Of a stretch of DNA of 64,000 bases, positions 45,001 to 57,885 are shown one piece after another. Each line of letters begins with the position of its first letter. The stretch's first letter is position 1. The translations under genes were made by a program, and so were the position numbers. The notes below the pieces were generated by a model that was given only the letters and a program-made list of their open reading frames with translations, had not been told where the DNA came from and made no database searches. The stretch spans positions 1 to 64,000 of the forward strand of contig JAMZAV010002177.1 in the NCBI GenBank assembly GCA_024449915.1, given 5' to 3'. The stretch is from Sweltsa coloradensis. Its lineage: Eukaryota; Arthropoda; Insecta; Plecoptera; Chloroperlidae.

Positions 45001-48000
45001 GGCACGTTCACTAGAGCTAGAGTTAGAGTTGTGGGGACCATCCTGGACAGGTAACACTTGGAGCGCTCTACGTGTTATTGTGTGATCCGCTACTTGCAAG
45101 CGGTGGAGAACACACAACGGTGTGTGCTCGGACCTCAGCTTGTGGTCGGAGAATCTACAACAACCCTGGTGTTTTCACACAGAGGCACATCGCCACGTTC
45201 ACTAGAGCTAGAGTTAGAGTGTGGACCATCTTGGTCAGGTACACACTTGGAGTGATCTACGCTGTTATTGTTGTGAGCGAACATACTGCCACGCCCGGTG
45301 GAGAACACACAACGGTTGTGCTCGTGCAGCTTGTGGTCGGATATCCTTACAACAACCCTGGTGTTCAACACAGCGCACATCGTCGCACGTTCACTAGAGC
45401 TAGAGGTTAGAGTTGTGGACCATCCTGGTCAGGTAACACTTGGAGTGATCTACAGTGTTATTGTTGTGATCGCATACTTGCAAGCGGTTGGAGAACAACA
45501 ACGGTTGTGCTCGCGATCAGCTTGTGGTCGGATATCTTACAACAAACCCTGGTGTTTCACACAGAGCACATCGTTGCACGTTCACTAGAGCTAGAGTTAG
45601 AGTTGTGCACCATCCTGGTCCAGTAACACTTGGGAGTGATTTACGTGTTATGTTGTGATCACATACTTGCTAGCGGTGGAGAACACACAACGGTTGTGCT
45701 CCGTGCTCAGCTTGTGGTGGATCAGTATCTTACAACAAACCCTGGTGTTCACACAGCGCACATCGTTGCACGTTCACTAGAGCAGAGTTAGAGAAAGTTG
45801 CACCCATCCTTGGTCAGGTAAACACTTGGAGTGATCTTCGTGTGTTATGTTGTAGATCGCATTCTTGCTAGCGGTGGAGAACACACAACGGTTGTGCTCG
45901 TGCTCAGTTGTGGTTCGGATATCTTACAACAACCGGTGTTCCCACAGCGCACATCGTTGCACGGTCACTTAGAGCTAGAGTGAGGAGTTGTGGTTCCATC
46001 CTGGTCAGGTAACACTTGGAGTGATCTACGTTGGTATTATTGTGATCGCATCTTGCAAGCGGTGGGAGAACACAAACGGTTGTGCTCTTGCTCAGCTTGT
46101 GGTCGGATATCTTACAACAACCCTGGTGTTCACACAGCGCACATCGTTGCACGTTCACTAGAGTAGAGTTAGAGGTTGTCGGACCATCCTGGTCAGGTAA
46201 CACTTGGAGTGAGTGATCTACGTGTTATTGTTGTGAAAAAAAAAATCGAATACTGCAAGCGTGTGGAGAAACACACAACGTTGTGCTCGTGCTCAAGCTT
46301 TGGTCGGATATCTTACAACAACCCTGGTGTTCACACCAGCGCACATTCGTTGCACGTTCACTAGAGCTAGAGTAAGAGTTGTGGACCACCTGGTAGGTAA
46401 ACACTTGGAGTGATCTACGTGTATGTTGTTGATTCGCATACTTGCAAGCGGTGGAGAACACACAACGGTTGTGTTCGGCTCAGCTTGTGTCGGATATCTT
46501 ACAAAAACCCTGGTGTTCACACAGCGCACATCGTTGCACGTTCACTAGAGCTAGATGTGTAGAGTCTGTGGACCATCCTGGACAGGTTTAACACTTTGGA
46601 GCGATCTACGTGTTATGTTGTGATCGCATACTTGCAAGCGGTGGAGAAACACACAACGGTTGTGCTCGTGCTCAGCTTGTGGTCGGAATCTTACAACAAC
46701 CCTGGTGTTCACACAGGCACATCGCTGCACGTTCACTAGAGCTAGAGTTAGAGTTGTGGCCATCCTGGGTCAGGTAACACTTGGAGTGATATACGTGTTA
46801 TTGTTGAGATCGCCATACGTGCAAGCGGTGGAGAACACACAACGGGTTGTGCTCGTGCCAGCTTGTGGTCGGATATCTTACAAAAACCCTGGTGTTCACA
46901 CAGCGCACATCGTTGACACGTCACTAGAAGCTAGGAGTTAGAGTGGTGACCATCCTGGTCAGGTAAACACTTGGAGTGATTAGTGTTATTGTTGTGATAC
47001 AACTTGCTAGCCCCCCCGGAGGAAGAACACACAACGGTTGTGCTCGTGCTCAGCTTGTGGTCGGATATCTTACAACAACCTGGTGTTCACACAGCGCACA
47101 ATGCGTTGCACGTTCACTAGAGCTAGAGTAGAGAAGTGCACCCATCCTGGTCACGGTAACACTTGGAGTGATCTACGTGTTTTGTTGTGATCGCATACTT
47201 GCTAGCTCGGTGGAGAACACCACAACGGTTGGCTCGTCCTCAGCTTGTGGTCGGATATCTTACAACAAACCCATGGTGTTCACACAGCGCACATCGTTGC
47301 ACGTTCACTAGAGCTAGAGTTAGAGTTTGTGTACCATCCTCGCGTCAGGTAACCAATTCGGAGTGATCTACTGTTATTGTTGTGATCGCCTACTTGCAAG
47401 CGGTGGAGGACCACACAAACGGGTTGTGCTCGTGTCAGGCTTGTGGTCGATATCTTACAATCTGGTGTTCACACAGCGCACAACCGGCCCGCCCGCACAC
47501 CGCGCGCACACAGCAGAAGCACTACGCACGCGCTAGAGTTGTGTACAATCACCTGTCTCAGGACCTAACACAGTGGCCCCGTGAGTCTCCACCCACGTGA
47601 GCGCCTTGCGAGAGCCTCCGTCTGATACCCCGACGACCAATCGCACTTCAAGCACACCCGGTGGAGAACACACAACGGTTGTGCTCGTCAGACGACACAG
47701 CTTGTGTTCGGATATCTTACAAACAACCCTGGTGTTCACACCAGCGCACATTCGTTTGCACGTTCAATAGAGCTAGAGTTAGAGTTGTGGACCATCCTGT
47801 CAGGTAACACCTTCGGAGTGAATCTACGTGTTATTGTTGTGGATTCGCATACTGCACGCGGTGGGAACACACCCACGGTTGTGCTCGTGCTCAGCTTGGG
47901 ATCGGATATCTTACAACCCTGGTGTCACCACACGAGCACAAACGATACGTTGCACGTTCACTAGAGCGAGAGATTAGAGCTGTGTGTTACATCCTGCGTT

Positions 48001-49540
48001 CAGGTAAACACTTGGAGTGATCTACGTGTTGTTGTTTGATCGCATACTTGCAAAGCAGTGGAGGACACACAACGGTTGTGCTCTTGCCTTCAGCTTGTGG
48101 TTCAGATATCTACAACAACCCTGGTGTTCACACAGCGCACATCGTTGCACGTTCACTAGAGCTAGAGTTAGAGTGTGCACCATCCTGGTCAGGTAACACT
48201 GGAGGTGAATCTACGTTGTTATATTGTGACTCGCATACTTGCAAGCGGTGGAGAACACACCAAACGGTGTGCTCGTGGTCAGTTGTGGTCGGATATCTTA
48301 CAACAACCCTGGTGTTAACCACAGCGGCACATCGTTGCACGTTCATAGAGCTAGAGTTAGAGTTGTGGGACCATCCTGGTCAGGTAACACTTGGAGTGAT
48401 CTACGTGTTATTGTTGTGATCGATAACTTGCAAGCGGTGGAGAACACACAACGGTTGTGCTCGTGCTCAGCTTGTGGTCGGATAATCTTCTACAACAACT
48501 CGGGTGTTCACACAGCGCACATCCGTTGGCACGCTTCACTAGAGCTAGAGTGTAGAGTGTGGACCATTGGTCAGTAACACTTGGAGTGATCTAACGTTGT
48601 ATTGTTGTATCGCATACTTGCAAGCGGTGGGAGAACACACAACGGTTGTGCTCGTGCTCAGCTTGTGGTCGGATAATCTTACAAACAACCCTGGTGTTCA
48701 CAAAGCGCACATCGTTGCCACGGGTTTTTTCACTAGAGCTAGATGTTAGAGTTGTGGACCATCCGGTCAAGTCAACACTTGGAGTTGATCTACGTGTTAT
48801 TGTTGTGATCACATACTTGCAAAGCGGCTGGAGACACACAACGGTTGTTGTCGTGCTCAGCTGTGGTCGGATATCTTACAACTATGGCTCGTTCACACAG
48901 CGCACATCGTTGCACGTTCACTATGAGCTAGAGTTAGAGTTGCGACCATCATGGTCATGTAAACCACTTGGAGTGATCTACGTGTTATTGTTGTGATCGC
49001 ATACTACCCCCCAATTGCAAGCGGTGGAGAACACACAACGGTTGTGCTCTTGCTCAGCTTGTGGTCGGATAATCTACAACCCTGGTGTTCACACTAGCGC
49101 ACATCGTTGCACCGTTCACTAGAGCTAGAGTTAGGAGTTTAGCAACCATCCTGGTCAGTAACACTTGGAGTGATCTACGTGTATTGTTGTGAGCGCCATA
49201 CTGCAAAAGCGGTGGAGAAAACACTACGGTTGTGCTCGTGCTCAGCTTTGGACCTCGGATATCTTACAAACATCCCTGTGTTCACACAGCGCACATCGTT
49301 GCACGTTCACTTAGAGCTAGAGTTAGAGTTGTGGACCATCCTGGTCAAGTAACACTTGATTTGATCTACGTGTTATTGTTGTGATCACATACTTGATAGC
49401 GGTGGAGAACACACAACGGTTGTGCTCGTGCTCAGCTTGTGGTCGGATATCTTACAACAACCCTGGTGTTCACACAGCGCACATCGTTGCACGTTCACTA
49501 GAGCTAAAGTTAGAGTTGTGGACCATCCTGGTCCTATTTT
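42035..49540. repeat. 187-bp satellite array, about 40 copies
   Basis: Unit of about 187 bp: GTTCACACAGCGCACATCGT, then TGCACGTTCACTAGAGCTAG, TGGTCAGGTAACACTTGGAG, GTGATCGCATACTTGCAAGC, CACACAACGGTTGTGCTCGT. Copies differ mainly by scattered one-base insertions and deletions. One unit near 47480-47640 has a foreign, C-rich insert. The first copies (about 42035-42260) and the last copy, cut at 49535 by TATTTTTCAATTTATT, mark the edges. The many short frames in it are not genes. Confidence 0.95.
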
Positions 49541-49588
49541 TCAATTTATTTTTTGTTGTGGGTTAACATAACACATAACTGATTTCAG

Positions 49589-49656
49589 GAGGGGACATTA
49601 AACCAAAGCGACCAAGGCAACTGAAGGCCCGACGCAATCGACAACGTGAGCGATAA
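49589..49656 (+). CDS. Candidate short basic terminal exon
   Basis: AACTGATTTCAG at 49588 is a good acceptor, with TAACATAACACATAAC as a possible branch region. In the phase used by the zinc-finger exons (two bases completing a codon) it reads x|GA GGG GAC and encodes GDIKPKRPRQLKAR then RNRQRER-stop. It is strongly basic, like a nuclear localisation or nucleic-acid-binding tail. Some lola isoforms in Drosophila lack zinc fingers, so a finger-less alternative end is conceivable. The frame is short and chance is possible. I give no gene symbol. Confidence 0.35.
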
Positions 49657-49708
49657 ACCTATAACAAAAGAGCGATATTTCTAATAGGAAAATATATCAA
49701 TCAGTGGT

Positions 49709-50002
49709 ATGGACATTGCGTTTCACCCTCAGATCAACGCCATTGAATCAAGCAACACCGATTCAAGATTTAACTTTGAATTTATTACGAGCCTCGTTGC
49801 TAGGACGGCCCGCAAAAGTCATCGCCTCCGCAGCACCAAATCGCTAACCCAAGAAAGATGGATTAAAGTCCAATTCAGAAAAAAGTCCCAAGTCAGAAGT
49901 TTTAAAACCACTTCGTTTATAGAGGGAATAGAACCACTGACCTCGGCATTGGAAACATTTACCAGAGGACGGCTAACAACAAGACAACGAGCCACACATT
50001 AA
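49709..50002 (+). other. 97-codon ORF of doubtful coding status
   Basis: Open from ATG at 49709 (MDIAFHPQINAIESSNTDSR) to 50002. The C-terminal third (GIEPLTSALETFTRGRLTTR) resembles translations often seen where a tRNA-derived SINE lies in the genome: on the - strand 49930-50003 has a weak A-box-like GTGGCTCGTTG and a B-box-like GGTTCTATTCC. I therefore favour a repeat fragment over a gene. Confidence 0.25.
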
Positions 50003-50128
50003 GTAGTAGTACCTGACCTGGGAAAGTCATAAAATGAGAATGAATTGAATAAAAATTTAAGGTAAATACAACAAAAATGACCATATTTCATGCAAGCAAT
50101 TATAAAAATATCTGTCGATTTATCGTCA

Positions 50129-50238
50129 ATGTCTGTCTGTCTGTCGTCTGTCTGTCTGTCTGTTCTGTCTGTCTGTCTGTCTCTGTCTGTCTGTTCTGTC
50201 TGTCTGTCTGTCTGGACGTCTGTGTGTCTGTCTGTCTG

Positions 50239-50281
<43 letters not shown>

Positions 50282-50310
50282 GTCTGTCTTCTGTCTGTCT
50301 GTCTGTCCAA
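50129..50310. repeat. (TGTC)n microsatellite
   Basis: About 180 bp of TGTC repeats with several phase-shifting interruptions (TCGTC, TTCTG, GGACG, TAGTC). It creates artefactual frames on both strands. Confidence 0.97.
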
Positions 50311-52130
50311 GCAGAAGGCGGTAATGTGCAAGAACTTGTGTGGCCGCTAACCGAGTACGCACAGACCCGGACTTCCAACGATGACGTGTTCAGTTCTTCG
50401 CGTTGTTATATTTATAGGTCACTTGGTTTTGCGGTGAAGTGGGAAGGAGGGGGGGCACAATTACGACAAATATTAAAACTGTTGTATGTAAAGAAATAAT
50501 TTATTCTCGTAGCAGCCCGTTGGAATTCTTTGATCACATTTCAATATCTACAAAATGTATTCTTGAGCGTGTAAAAGATGCTCATGGATAGTTATCATAA
50601 AAATATCTGCAATAAATACTTAAGCTTTCGGGGCTACAAATGGGATTATGTATTTATTTACTTTATTTATTGAGTCTATTTGGCCATGCGTTGCACGAGG
50701 GATTCCCATAAAGGGCGGTCACTGTTCAATACTGGCCACCGATATTTCCAGATTCCACCTGTAAAATGCATGCTATGAGAGTGTTCAGACAGTGCATACG
50801 TTCCCCCTCACAACTAAACACAAGAAAGGAGTTATGAGTATCACCTTAAATTCCAACTCGCAACCTTCTCGTGGTATGACCAGTTGATAAGGGGAAGGTA
50901 TACTCCCTGAAACTAATGGCGAGCTCTGGGTCGTCGTCGGGGTAACTTTCCCCTTCCCTTTGACTATCTCCCGACGGCTTCGACAATGACAACACGGACG
51001 GATGATGATACAGACGGAGACGACCACGACGTGGGGGAACCCCTGCCCACCCCATACGCTTACGGCTGGTTCTGACCAGCACAAGCCTGTCCACCCCTTG
51101 TCCCCCCGCGTCCCCCTTACGTCCCTCCCTTCGTCTCGAGTAGCCAGAGTGCATAAATATGAGACGTTAAGCAATATCTATTCAATCAACCAGCAGTCTG
51201 CACACGCTTCTACGCAACGTTGGAAACCCTATGATGGATCTCCGGGAGGTCTTAGGTCGATCTCGCCACCGACAATCCTGAATGAAACTTGTTCCAAGTT
51301 TCTTTTAGTCTTCATCGCGAATGCAAGATTCTTAGCATAGCCACAGACATTCTCTTCACTATTTGTTAACCCCCCCCGCACGTCCTCCACACCCACACAC
51401 ACAACGTCGACCAGGACAGATGAAGAGGGACATGAATTGCACCCTATTGGTAGGCTTCTCTGGGGTAAAAAGAACAATTAGGAACGAGAGATATATTTTT
51501 GAATCAGAAGTAAGTGTCACACACTGATAAAAAATGATTATATAAGTTGTTTTGTTCAAGACTGGAGATAATAGAGCCATCATCAACGTTTCTCTATGAA
51601 TATTTTGTATTTCTAATCTATCAACTCCGTTAAAAGACTTATTGTCAGTGGGGTAAGAAAGGTAGGCACGAAAGTCATTGTAATATCAATCATTCCACAA
51701 TATAACGTTAAAGTTTTACATTGGCATACTATAATAAACAAATTGCACCCCACTATATCAGGTTACTATCAAATCAACTCATTTGTAACAAAATGCGCAT
51801 GTAGGATTTTTCTTTACAATTCGTATGAAAACGCATAGCTTTACATGTTTATAGACAACACTCGTTCCGCCCAGCGAGATTTAAATCATAGGCGGGTCTC
51901 GCCGCTCAAACCCCACTCCCCAAACAAGTGTGAACGTATGGTATTGTCTTCCAAATAATATCCACACACTTCTTTATATTTTGTACCTGAAGAAGGAAAA
52001 CAACATGAAATCACAAAAATTATTTTCATAGCAGTTCAATCCCTTTACGCGTTTAATTTACAACCATAAACCCCCCCCAATCTCGCATAAAACTTGCTAT
52101 AGATACTCTTTTGAATTTTTGCATTCGGTT
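50311..52130. other. Unique sequence with a CpG-richer patch
   Basis: Mostly AT-rich. The interval 50850-51260 is more GC- and CpG-rich (CGTCGTCGGGG, CCCCCGCGTCCCCC, CGACGTGGGGG) and carries overlapping frames of 100-130 codons on both strands, none with recognisable domains. It may be regulatory DNA or an unannotated exon; I cannot tell. Confidence 0.4.
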
Positions 52131-52209
52131 CATTCTCCTTCCAGTAGAACACGTCAGTAAATTGACCAATGGGCGTAGAAGAATATCACGAGGGGTTCAG
52201 AGCCAGACA

Positions 52210-52330
52210 AGTGTGAGCCAATCACAAAGCTGGAGTTTGGCGTCAACGCGTTCTTGCGCCTGCGCACTAGCCGCTAACTGTGTGAGCAGCCCTATTATAC
52301 ACCGCCCGCAGTAGCTTCATCTAAGATCTT
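52210..52330 (+). promoter_or_regulatory. Candidate promoter
   Basis: Within 120 bp lie a CCAAT box (GAGCCAATCAC, 52215-52225), an NRF1/erect-wing-like site (TTGCGCCTGCGCACTAG, 52254-52270) and a weak TATA-like TATTATAC (about 52293). The local base composition is CpG-rich in an AT-rich setting. These elements have proper promoter spacing for the + strand, with a start near 52315. Confidence 0.4.
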
Positions 52331-52556
52331 CGGTAATGACGAGGACCGACGGCACGTGTGACGTTTCACGAAGAAAATAATGAAAGTGTGCGGGATTAAG
52401 GTTCGTGATTGTAAAGTAATTTGTGTTTCATAAGTATGATAGCCGTTGATGCTTCGTTTTGTGCGTTTACTAGAAAGACAATCGGTTTTGTATTTTAGAC
52501 ACGTTATGGTGTTCAAGTGAATCCCGTTGTGTGCGTGTGTGTCGTGTCTTTTGTTC

Positions 52557-52630
52557 ATGGGCGTCTTCTATCGAAGGTCGCCTATTGCCACTTTAGAAAA
52601 CCTGTTGCATGAATGGATAGCATACGTCTC
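52557..52630 (+). CDS. Candidate first coding exon
   Basis: About 240 bases downstream of the candidate promoter, an ATG opens MGVFYRRSPIATLENLLHEW and continues IAYV to the donor CTC|GTAAGT at 52631. Combined with the promoter-like block this could be a first exon, perhaps an alternative start of the resident gene or of an unrelated one. No homology is recognised and the segment is only 24 codons. Confidence 0.25.
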
Positions 52631-52631
52631 G

Positions 52632-53591
52632 TAAGTGCCATGTGTGTTGTCAGTTTTTAATCATTCAATCTTCACAGTGAAACAAAATTTATGATTTCGG
52701 CTGGACCATGCATTAAACCTACGAATGGAGCCTGCACCCACGCCTAGTTGGAGCCTGGATTACACCTGACGATTTAGGCCACAATCTCTAGGCCAGGCTG
52801 TAAAGTAAGGACGCATGCCTGTGTTGCCACTTCCTTGGAACATAGACCACCTGCCCAATCCCAAGCTGACTGCACGCTTATATATGTGAAAAAATCGATG
52901 CTCATGGTATGGCTCATGTTTTTTGCTCTCGCTTTTTAGAAGTAGGCCCATCTAAACGTTACCATTGCAGGCTGCTGTCCACTTGTAGGAAGAAGTAGGG
53001 CTTAGTTGTCGTGGTATTTTTCTTCTAGTCCACGTTGGGGGGGGGGGGGGGGGGGCGCCTCGAGAAAAATCTGGTCATTTACTTAACAGCTAGATTGATT
53101 ATTTAATTTATGATCATTTGGAGATTTTTTACCTAGGCAGATTGTAAATAGGGAGTTCTTCATTTATCGTTTTACTATCAGGACGGAGTCCTTAGGTAGC
53201 ATAGTTGTAGGCTAGGTAATCCAGCCATCACATAGTAGAAAAAACCATTGGCCTAGCCTGAACTAAACAAAACCACTCGACGATTGCTCTAGAATTATTT
53301 AACGGAGTGATGAATAGGGCCTTATCTATTGAGCTAAAATGAGTGTCAATAAATTGCTTCTTTTCTTTGCATAAGGCCTATGGTAGAAGCCAAGGCAAAT
53401 TATAATTTATAAATTACAACATTTTTTAACTGTTCCTTGGTCTGAAATTGCGGTTGTGTCTAATTTGTTTCTAAAGGATTGGGGTTTGGCAAGCATAAAA
53501 ATAACTACCGTAAGAACAAATTAAAAGAATTTTTATGAAAAGCTTTGTGATCGAAAACTAAACGATTACCTTGGGATTTACCAAAAAAATT
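52632..53591. other. Unique sequence, nothing recognised
   Basis: AT-rich with scattered AGGCCTA motifs and a G homopolymer. No coding or transposon signal. Confidence 0.4.
53037..53055. repeat. Poly(G) tract
   Basis: About 19 consecutive G residues on the + strand. Such runs are prone to length error and can form G-quadruplexes. Confidence 0.9.
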
Positions 53592-54353
53592 ATTTTTTTT
53601 TTATCCGGGGACAGCGTTTTGTAGGGGTGGTGATAGGATAGTCTAGCCGCTAGCCGTTAGTCCTTATCTGTTTCATTGACCCCCTCCCCCCCCGCAACGA
53701 CGCCCGCAGAAACACACTTTTATAGAATTCCAACCAGTTAAGAATTACCATCCGGTTGCACACTAGGCGGAGGGCCTAGGCTTGTTATTTTCGGAACGGG
53801 GAAATGTGTAGACCCAATGATATTTTTTAGTCTGTTCTGTGGTATTACTAAATAACTCATAATCCGAGGAGATACACATGCACTCCGATGACTGCCATTG
53901 TTTACATTTAGGTAGTCTGTCCCCCCGCGATTGCATGTTTGAAAGTAGCCTTATAAATGAAGTGACCCAATACAAAAATGCAGTGATGGATTCGAAATTT
54001 TATTTTAAGTATACGCTCTTTCCAACAAAATGTACATGACGTTCGTACAATGGGGGGAGGCCCCAAGCTAATGGCGGGGTCTGGGGCGCACAGCCCAAGA
54101 TTTTTTGTGTTTCATACACTGCAATTGGGAGCTTGGGTGCTAGTATCATAGCCAATATAACTTATATAATTATGAAAAATAATGTGACAGCAGTAGGCCC
54201 ACGTTTTAAAAAAAACTTACTTCTATTTAAAATCAATTGTAAACTTAGCTGGTGTTACAGTCGTGAAGTTCAGAGCGTGTGTGCAACTGGTTTGTAAAGA
54301 ATTACTTCCATTGGATCAAGATAACCAATGAAAAACTAGTTAGTGTACCTATA

Positions 54354-54729
54354 ACACACATAACAAAAACTTGTAGAAAATACAGCAAACCTTACACCAC
54401 TCAAAAGAAAGAGATCTAAAAAAAGGCCAAGCTCATCTACCCTTCCACATAAAACGTACAGTGTCCCATAACAGCATCCTCCGAAAAGCTTGGCCCAAAA
54501 TAGAATTTGCGATTATAATTTAACGTAATCGTTTATCCAAGTTCTTTTTTTCTAATTAATAAAACGTAATAACAGGCCAAATTCTATTTTGCCAAGCTTT
54601 TCGAGGGATGCTGTTATGGACACTGTACGTTTTGTGGAAGGGTAGATGAGCTTGGCCCTTTTTTAGATCTCATTCTTTTGAGTGTGTAAGGTTTGGCTGT
54701 ATTTCTACAAGTTTTTGTTATGTAGTGTG
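54354..54729. repeat. Hairpin module of repeat R, copy B
   Basis: Same inverted arms as at 15499-15911 but lacking the GCGCATTCTTAATTC segment of each arm. Its arms differ from copy C by small indels. Confidence 0.85.
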
Positions 54730-56983
54730 ATCTCATTACTTTTTCAAGTTCCATTACAAAATATTTGCTAAAATATAATATTTTTTTATCAAAGTTGATT
54801 TAAAATTCTATGGGTATTAGCAGTAACAAATAGGATGTAAAAATATCTAGGACCGGATCATGTACAGCTGGGTATAGGTCGGTATAACCATGGTATAACG
54901 AGGTATAAGGACTGGACCCAATCTTGAAGTTCGTGGGAGGAGGATGAGTTGAAAACGCAATTGAAAAACGAAGTCGTTTTCGTTTTCGAAGGAATTGGTA
55001 TTCTTGAACGGTATCGTGGAAAAGTCATGGGGTGTGAGTTGAAAGCATTGAATTAAACCCCTATAGTAGTTTGAAAGAGTATCACGAAATCCAACACTTT
55101 AAAAAGTTTGCGTATAGCAAAGAGCTCAAAAAGTTCTATTAATTTATCTAGATGGAGTGCCCTTCATAAACGCCGGCCAATCGAAAGACAAGTGTATGAA
55201 ATGATTTAATTGTTGCAATATGTAAACAAACAGCTTGAGCAAGTTCATAATGTTGTGCTGGCATAGGTTGGCTAGGCTTGTCAATAACATGTAATGTAAA
55301 AGTATGAATTGTACTAGTCCATAGCAAAATGGAAATTTAGACCTACACTTTTGCATTATAAATAATTTTACACATCTGGGCCTAGTGCCAGGGACGGTTC
55401 TGATTTGTGTTATGAGCGTATAGAGTGACACCTTTTCCGTTCCACACAAAGAGAAAAAATTTTAAATGTCGCCTATTTGTGTACGTATCGCACTTTCCCG
55501 CCTAACTCTGCTTTTATACCGTCAACAAGTGTCAAGTAACTATGGTTACTTGTTGATTGTATGCAACAAGGTTTAAGGCTTATTGTTAAAACCTTTATTT
55601 GGAAGGCCTTCCAACAAAACTTTTTCACTTTTTTTCAAAAAAGAGACTATCATTCTATAAACCTTAATGTCCATGTAAAAAATATGAACATTGTAGTCCC
55701 ACCCCGTACTTGGTCAGAATCGCGGGCCGACGTATTAGATGATGAGCCAGTTAGTCGGCAAGTAGTAGCAGTAGTAGGCAGTAGCGCAACATCCTTAAAA
55801 GTGATTTGAGCAGTTTCAAGCCATTTTCCACCAAGAAGGAATTAATCGTACCCAATAAAATTTGGCATGTGTTGTCAGGTACTAAATCCCATCATGTGAT
55901 AGTTTTCAAGTTCACATCACGTTACAAGACGGCTGGTAACACCTGAAATCACCCCAACTCTGCTTGGTGTAAAGGGCATGCTTGAGTGTGTAGCGCACCG
56001 CGGCTTGGCTGCGGCGCCCTAACGGCCCCTAGATTATAATAATATACCTAGTATTTAGGCCTAAGATCCCACCAAATTATTTGTGTTCCTTTTTCCAGGA
56101 GATTAGATTGGGAAACAAAATGGAGAAATGTAGGCTATTGAATATGATGTTTATTTACTGAATTTTAGGTCTACGATTTTAATAAGCATTCTTAATGGAC
56201 ACATTAAATTTTAATTTTGTGTGATTAGAATAGAACCTACGGGATGGGAATTTGTACCTCAAACACGGTTAGTGTACAAACACTACAAAATCTGTCCACA
56301 AGACTCTTTTGTGTTGTCCTTAGTAGGACTGAACCTCTTTTTGATTGTTCACCATTAGCCCCTTCGGTGGTTTTAAAATATGGGATTCCAATCATCACCA
56401 ATCATTAATTCAGGTTGATGAAAATCCACAAAGTTTGATAGGTATATGGATGGTGATGATATGATTGCATAATTATTTTTATTTTTTTGCTCTTTGGAGG
56501 ACTTAACTTTGTATTTCCTATAATTATACCAAGAGGTTAGACGCCATATACAGCGTATACCCTGCATATTTGTTTAAGGATACACGCGTGACAAATATAT
56601 GTTTTTGGGTATACGCCTTCGTATAATGCGCGTAGGCCTATACCCCCCAATACACCATGCAAAATGAAATCTTAACTCATTAGGACCAAGATAACTTATA
56701 AATAAAAGTTCTATAAAAGGTTAGACATATCATACTTTTTTTGATAGCGTTTTACTTTTATTTTACTAATGATTCTAGGCTTGAATGGGATAATTCTTGA
56801 AGATAAAATCTAGATGGTGTATAAAATTATTGTGTCAAGAAATATTTAGCCTAAATAAAATAGTGATCCATATTATTCATACTTACAATCATTTAAGTAG
56901 CAAGTTTAGGTGGTGTATAGATTTGCAGCATGTGTTTTAAAGCTGGCAGCGGCCGCGGTAAATTTCAAAAGGGAGAAATCATG

Positions 56984-57300
56984 CCATCCACGGGCAAAGA
57001 GCTGGAAAGCTAAGTTGGATGAGAACATTGAAGATATTAAGTCTGAAGTGCGAGAAAGTTCGAAGTGTGGGTGGCATCTATTGAGAGAATCTGTTCAAGG
57101 GACGAACGAGAAACTCGATAGTGTGACGGAGAAAATAAAACAGCAGGCCTACGCGAGGAAATACGGAGAATTGGCGATATTAGCACGACTTCCAAAGAGA
57201 ACCCAGTCGAGAAGGAATAATGGTCTACCCGTAAACATAGCAGACAACAGAATGAGTCCTGGGCAGGGAAGGGAGCAAGTCATCGTGGGAATAATTGGTA
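56984..57300 (+). pseudogene. LINE ORF1-like frame, frame-broken copy
   Basis: Counterpart of 61230-61544. It reads KLDENIEDIKSEVRESSKCG and NEKLDSVTEKIKQ, but single-base insertions change the frame at least three times relative to the right-hand copy, and the original ATG context (ATCATGCCATCCACGGG) is out of frame. Confidence 0.7.
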
Positions 57301-57329
57301 TGAAGCGTAGCGAGCGTACCTAGCGAAGC

Positions 57330-57885
57330 GAATATTCTCTTCCCCTACACTGGAGAAAAAAATCGAACTGTTTTTCTTCTTTCTGCTTTTTTTTGATTTT
57401 GTGTGTCTAGTGAACACGATTCGGCTAAAACCGATACCCAATTGCCTGATTGAAAATTCTGGAGGCCTTCAAAATCTCTGAACTTAGATCTGCCACGGTT
57501 TAAAAAAGCGATCGAAACATTATTTCTCATGAAAAATGCAATTTTACGATTTGTTTCGATTTTCCTTGTTTTTTTCCCCTTGTATTTTTGTGTTTTTTTT
57601 TTGGTGTGTGCAACACGATTCCGGTTAAACCGGATACTCCAAGGCGATGAAATTTTCTAGAGGCCTTCGGAAATCTCTTAACTTAAAATGCCACGTTTTT
57701 GAGGCGCATAGAAAGATAATTTCTCATGAAAAAATCACCAATTTTACGATTTTTTCGTTTTCTTATTTTTTTTTGTTGTATTTTTGTTGTTTGTTAACAC
57801 GATTCCTGCTCAACCGATACTCTAATTGCGATGAAATTTTATGGAGACCTTTCGAAATCTCCTTGAAAATTAGAAAGGCTACGTT
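57330..57885. repeat. ~190-bp subrepeat, three copies (copy B)
   Basis: Units begin near 57416, 57611 and 57798 at CACGATTCSGGYTAAACCGA and share GATGAAATTTTCTGGAGGCC and TTATTTCTCATGAAAA blocks. Confidence 0.85.

Noticed and set aside
49928..50003. tRNA-derived SINE or tRNA pseudogene on the - strand
   Set aside because: A- and B-box matches are weak (GGTTCTATTCC lacks the conserved G) and no poly(A) or repeat copy is seen. It is mentioned only as a doubt about the 97-codon ORF.
50077..50499. Cysteine/valine/serine-rich frames (CLSVCLSV...) and their DRQT reverse
   Set aside because: Direct translations of the (TGTC)n microsatellite.
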